From Schaalia odontolytica (lineage in GTDB: Bacteria > Actinomycetota > Actinomycetes > Actinomycetales > Actinomycetaceae): a DNA stretch of 8,409 nt. The notes below the pieces were generated by a model. It was not told the DNA's origin. It did no database searches and saw only the letters and a program-made list of their open reading frames with translations. Within the stretch, counting starts at the first letter, position 1; each line of letters starts with the position of its first letter. The position numbers and the translations under genes were made by a program. Positions 6,289 to 8,409 of this stretch are shown here, piece after piece. The DNA lies in contig CATYYP010000064.1 in assembly GCA_958415245.1 (NCBI GenBank), positions 1 through 8,409 of the forward strand, in the 5' to 3' direction.

Positions 6289-6333
6289 AGGGTAAGCGAC
6301 TATGCAACATATGTGCGTGAGCGCTATCGGCAA
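6289..6333 (-). promoter_or_regulatory. Putative xerD operon promoter region
   Basis: Two readings are possible on the minus strand. One is TTGCCG (6328-6333), a 16-base spacer and TATGTT (6306-6311), giving a short leader. The other is TACCCT (6289-6294), which fits the TANNNT form and lies 6 bases before the ATG, the geometry expected for a leaderless transcript. Neither can be proved from sequence. Confidence 0.4.
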
Positions 6334-6347
6334 GCGCACATTTTCGC

Positions 6348-6353
6348 TAGACT
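6348..6353 (+). promoter_or_regulatory. Putative -10 element of tkt
   Basis: TAGACT matches the actinobacterial TANNNT pattern of the main sigma factor. It would give a leader of roughly 50 bases before the GTG at 6411. No convincing -35 hexamer stands 16-18 bases upstream. An alternative TAAACC lies at 6363-6368. Confidence 0.35.
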
Positions 6354-6375
6354 GTGACGCGGTAAACCATTTCCT

Positions 6376-6391
6376 GCCCCAACGCTGGGGC
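6376..6391 (+). promoter_or_regulatory. Small hairpin in the tkt leader
   Basis: GCCCCA (6376-6381) pairs with TGGGGC (6386-6391) around the loop ACGC. It ends 9 bases before the ribosome-binding site GGAG at 6401-6404, so it could affect leader stability or translation. It is too short and lacks a T tract, so a terminator is unlikely. Confidence 0.45.
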
Positions 6392-6400
6392 CCAACAACT

Positions 6401-6404
6401 GGAG
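6401..6404 (+). promoter_or_regulatory. Ribosome-binding site of tkt
   Basis: GGAG lies 6 bases before the GTG at 6411. This supports the GTG start, from which the product begins with SLHWDHIDDEAVKTAKLLAAD, as expected for an actinobacterial transketolase. Confidence 0.7.
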
Positions 6405-6410
6405 ACCAAC

Positions 6411-8409
6411 GTGTCACTTCACTGGGATCACATCGATGACGAAGCGGTCAAGACCGCTAAGCTCCTCGCCGCCGACGCCGTCGAGCAGGCCGGATCGGGC
6501 CACCCCGGCACCGCCATCTCGCTCGCCCCCGCCGCCTACCTCCTCTACAACAAGGTCATGAACGTCGACCCGGCCGACCCCCGCTGGATCGGCCGCGACC
6601 GCTTCATCCTCTCGGCCGGCCACTCGTCGCTGACCCAGTACGTCCAGCTCTACCTCTCCGGCTTCGGTCTCGAGCTCGACGACATCAAGACCCTGCGCAC
6701 CGCCGGCTCCCTGACCCCGGGCCACCCCGAGTACGGCCACACCAAGGGCGTTGAAATCACCACCGGCCCGCTGGGCACCGGCATCGCCTCCGCCGTCGGC
6801 TTCGCCATGAACGCCCGCCGCGTCCACGGCCTGCTCGATCCCGAGACCCCGCTCGGTGAGTCCGTCTTCGACCACAACGTCTACGTCATCGCCGGCGACG
6901 GCTGCTTCCAGGAAGGTGTCTCCGCCGAGGCTTCGTCCCTCGCGGGCACCCAGGAGCTGGGCAACATCACCGTCATCTGGGACGACAACCACATCTCCAT
7001 CGAAGACAACACCTCGATCGCCTTCACCGAGGATGTCCTGGCCCGCTACGAGGCCTACGGCTGGCACGTCCAGCGCGTCGACTGGCTCGGTGAGGACGGC
7101 TCCTACGAGGAGAACACCGCTGCCCTGAACGACGCCCTCGACGCCGCCAAGGCCGAGACGAAGAAGCCCTCGCTCATCGCGCTGCGCACCATCATCGGCT
7201 GGCCGACCCCCGGCAAGCAGAACACCGGTGGCATCCACGGCTCCAAGCTCGGCTCCGAGGCCCTCAAGGGCCTGAAGGAAGCCCTGGGCGCCGACCCCGA
7301 GAAGATGTTCGACGCCGACGCCGCCATCGTGGACGAGGTCCGCGCCCGTGCCGCCGCCCGCGCCGCCGAGTACCGCAAGGACTGGGATGCACGCTTCGAG
7401 GCGTGGAAGGCCGCTCACCCCGAGCAGGCCGCTCTGCTCGAGCGCCTCCTGGAAGGCCGCCTCCCCGAGGGTTGGGAAGCCGCGCTCCCCGCCTTCGAAG
7501 AGGGCAAGGCTATCGCGACCCGCGCCGCCTCCGGCCAGGTCCTCAACGCGATCGCCCCCGTCCTGCCCGAGCTGTGGGGCGGCTCCGCCGACCTCGCCGG
7601 CTCGAACAACACCTTCCTGAAGGGTGAGCCCTCGTTCCTGCCCGCGCACCGTTCCTCCTCGTCCTTCAGCGGCGACAAGTTCGGCCGCAACCTCCACTTC
7701 GGCGTGCGCGAGTTCGCGATGGGTGCCGCCCTCAACGGCATCGCCGCCGACGGCTTCACCCGCGCTTACGGCGGCACGTTCTTCGTGTTCTCCGACTTCA
7801 TGCGCGGCGCCGTGCGTCTCGCCGCCCTCATGGACCTGCCGGTCACCTACGTGTGGACCCACGACTCCATCGGCGTCGGCGAGGACGGCCCGACCCACCA
7901 GCCCATCGAGCACCTGGCCTCCTACCGTGCGATTCCGAACTTCGCTGTCGTGCGCCCCGCCGACGCCGCCGAGACCGCCGCGTCCTGGAAGGCCATCCTC
8001 GAGCAGTCCCACCCGGCCGCCATCATCCTGTCGCGCCAGAACCTGCCCAACCCGGCACGCGGCGAAGGCACCGGCCTGGCCACCACCGAGGACCTGGCGC
8101 GCGGCGCCTACGTCCTGGCCGACACCGAGGGCACGCCCGACGTGATCCTGCTGGCCTCCGGCTCCGAGGTCTCCGTCGCCCTCGAGGCACGCGAAGCCCT
8201 GGCCGCCGACGGCATCGCCGCCCGCGTCGTGTCCGTGCCCTGCCTCGACTGGTTCGAGGCCCAGGACCGTGAGTACCGCGACTCCGTCCTGCCCCCGTCG
8301 GTGCGCGCCCGCGTCTCCGTCGAGGCCGGCATCGCCCTGCCGTGGTATCGCTGGATCGGCGACGCCGGCCGCGCGGTCTCCATCGAGCACTTCGGCGCCT
8401 CCGCGCCGG
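6411..8409 (+). CDS. tkt: Transketolase (3' end cut by window edge)
   Basis: Transketolase moves two-carbon units between ketose and aldose phosphates in the non-oxidative pentose phosphate pathway, using thiamine diphosphate and Mg2+. The visible 666 residues contain SGHPGTAISLAP with cofactor-binding His31, LSAGHSS at 68-74, and the ThDP motif starting GDGCFQEG (162-169) and ending in a metal-ligand Asn at about 193. The catalytic Glu434 follows in GVREFAMG, then THDSIGVGEDGPTHQP of the pyrimidine domain, and the C-terminal domain with ASGSEVSVALEA. The frame is still open at the right edge (ending EHFGASAP), so probably only about 25-35 residues are missing. Codon choice is more extreme than in the neighbours (almost all GCC, CTC, GAC, ATC), as expected for a highly expressed gene. 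It diverges from the xerD operon; in actinobacteria tal often follows, which lies outside this window. Confidence 0.97.
   Translation, partial: MSLHWDHIDDEAVKTAKLLAADAVEQAGSGHPGTAISLAPAAYLLYNKVMNVDPADPRWIGRDRFILSAGHSSLTQYVQLYLSGFGLELDDIKTLRTAGSLTPGHPEYGHTKGVEITTGPLGTGIASAVGFAMNARRVHGLLDPETPLGESVFDHNVYVIAGDGCFQEGVSAEASSLAGTQELGNITVIWDDNHISIEDNTSIAFTEDVLARYEAYGWHVQRVDWLGEDGSYEENTAALNDALDAAKAETKKPSLIALRTIIGWPTPGKQNTGGIHGSKLGSEALKGLKEALGADPEKMFDADAAIVDEVRARAAARAAEYRKDWDARFEAWKAAHPEQAALLERLLEGRLPEGWEAALPAFEEGKAIATRAASGQVLNAIAPVLPELWGGSADLAGSNNTFLKGEPSFLPAHRSSSSFSGDKFGRNLHFGVREFAMGAALNGIAADGFTRAYGGTFFVFSDFMRGAVRLAALMDLPVTYVWTHDSIGVGEDGPTHQPIEHLASYRAIPNFAVVRPADAAETAASWKAILEQSHPAAIILSRQNLPNPARGEGTGLATTEDLARGAYVLADTEGTPDVILLASGSEVSVALEAREALAADGIAARVVSVPCLDWFEAQDREYRDSVLPPSVRARVSVEAGIALPWYRWIGDAGRAVSIEHFGASAP

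Noticed and set aside
6302..6333. Possible dif-like site upstream of xerD (GCCGATAG and ATATGTTGCAT on the minus strand resemble the two recombinase arms)
   Set aside because: The arms would be separated by about 11 bases instead of the 6-8 of real dif sites and match only partly; they overlap a plausible promoter.
6283..6417. N-terminal extension of xerD by 45 residues to 6417
   Set aside because: It would cover the divergent promoter region and the tkt start, and the extra residues are not found in XerD proteins, which begin shortly before the core-binding domain.
6414..8390. A 658-codon open frame on the minus strand covering almost all of tkt
   Set aside because: It is a mirror of the strongly biased tkt codons (C/G in third position removes antisense stops). 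Its product is Gly/Val/Asp-rich without motifs, while the plus strand encodes an unmistakable transketolase.

Overview
The window is a piece of chromosome from a high-GC Gram-positive bacterium. The protein sequences, the G/C-rich third codon positions, the frequent GTG starts (parA, scpA, tyrA and tkt) and the gene order all point to an actinobacterium. My best guess is a member of the Actinomycetaceae (Actinomyces/Schaalia type), but I cannot prove the genus from sequence alone. Nearly all of it is housekeeping DNA. I see no transposase, phage gene, CRISPR array, tRNA or rRNA.

Layout from left to right. (1) Positions 1-271 (+) hold the 3' end of a gene for a Gly/Tyr/Thr-rich protein made of 7-residue (21-bp) tandem repeats; its function is unknown. 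(2) A perfect 17-bp-stem hairpin at 281-318 lies between this gene and the convergent cmk gene and probably terminates both transcripts. (3) Positions 336-6282, all on the minus strand, hold seven tightly packed genes. In transcription order they are xerD, a parA-type ATPase gene, scpA, scpB, rluB, tyrA and cmk. Gaps are at most 26 bp and four junctions overlap, so this is almost certainly one operon. (4) A 128-bp divergent intergenic region (6283-6410) carries the putative xerD and tkt promoters and a small hairpin in the tkt leader. (5) Positions 6411-8409 (+) hold a transketolase gene cut by the window edge just before its 3' end.

The operon mixes chromosome-maintenance functions with unrelated ones. 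XerD resolves chromosome dimers. The ParA-type ATPase is likely to act in chromosome or cell-pole organisation. ScpA and ScpB are the kleisin and kite subunits of the SMC condensin. RluB modifies 23S rRNA, TyrA makes tyrosine precursors and Cmk phosphorylates CMP/dCMP. The xerD-parA-scpA-scpB-rluB-cmk order is a known actinobacterial arrangement (compare Rv1701 and Rv1708-Rv1712 of Mycobacterium tuberculosis). Here tyrA sits between rluB and cmk, and the GTPase gene der, which often follows cmk, is absent because the operon stops at the terminator.

I found no clear new multi-gene system. The points most worth a second look are the repeat-protein gene with its likely variable repeat tract, the orphan parA translationally coupled to scpA, ribosome-binding sites built into the acidic C-terminal codons of scpA and scpB, and the SD-less, possibly leaderless start of xerD.
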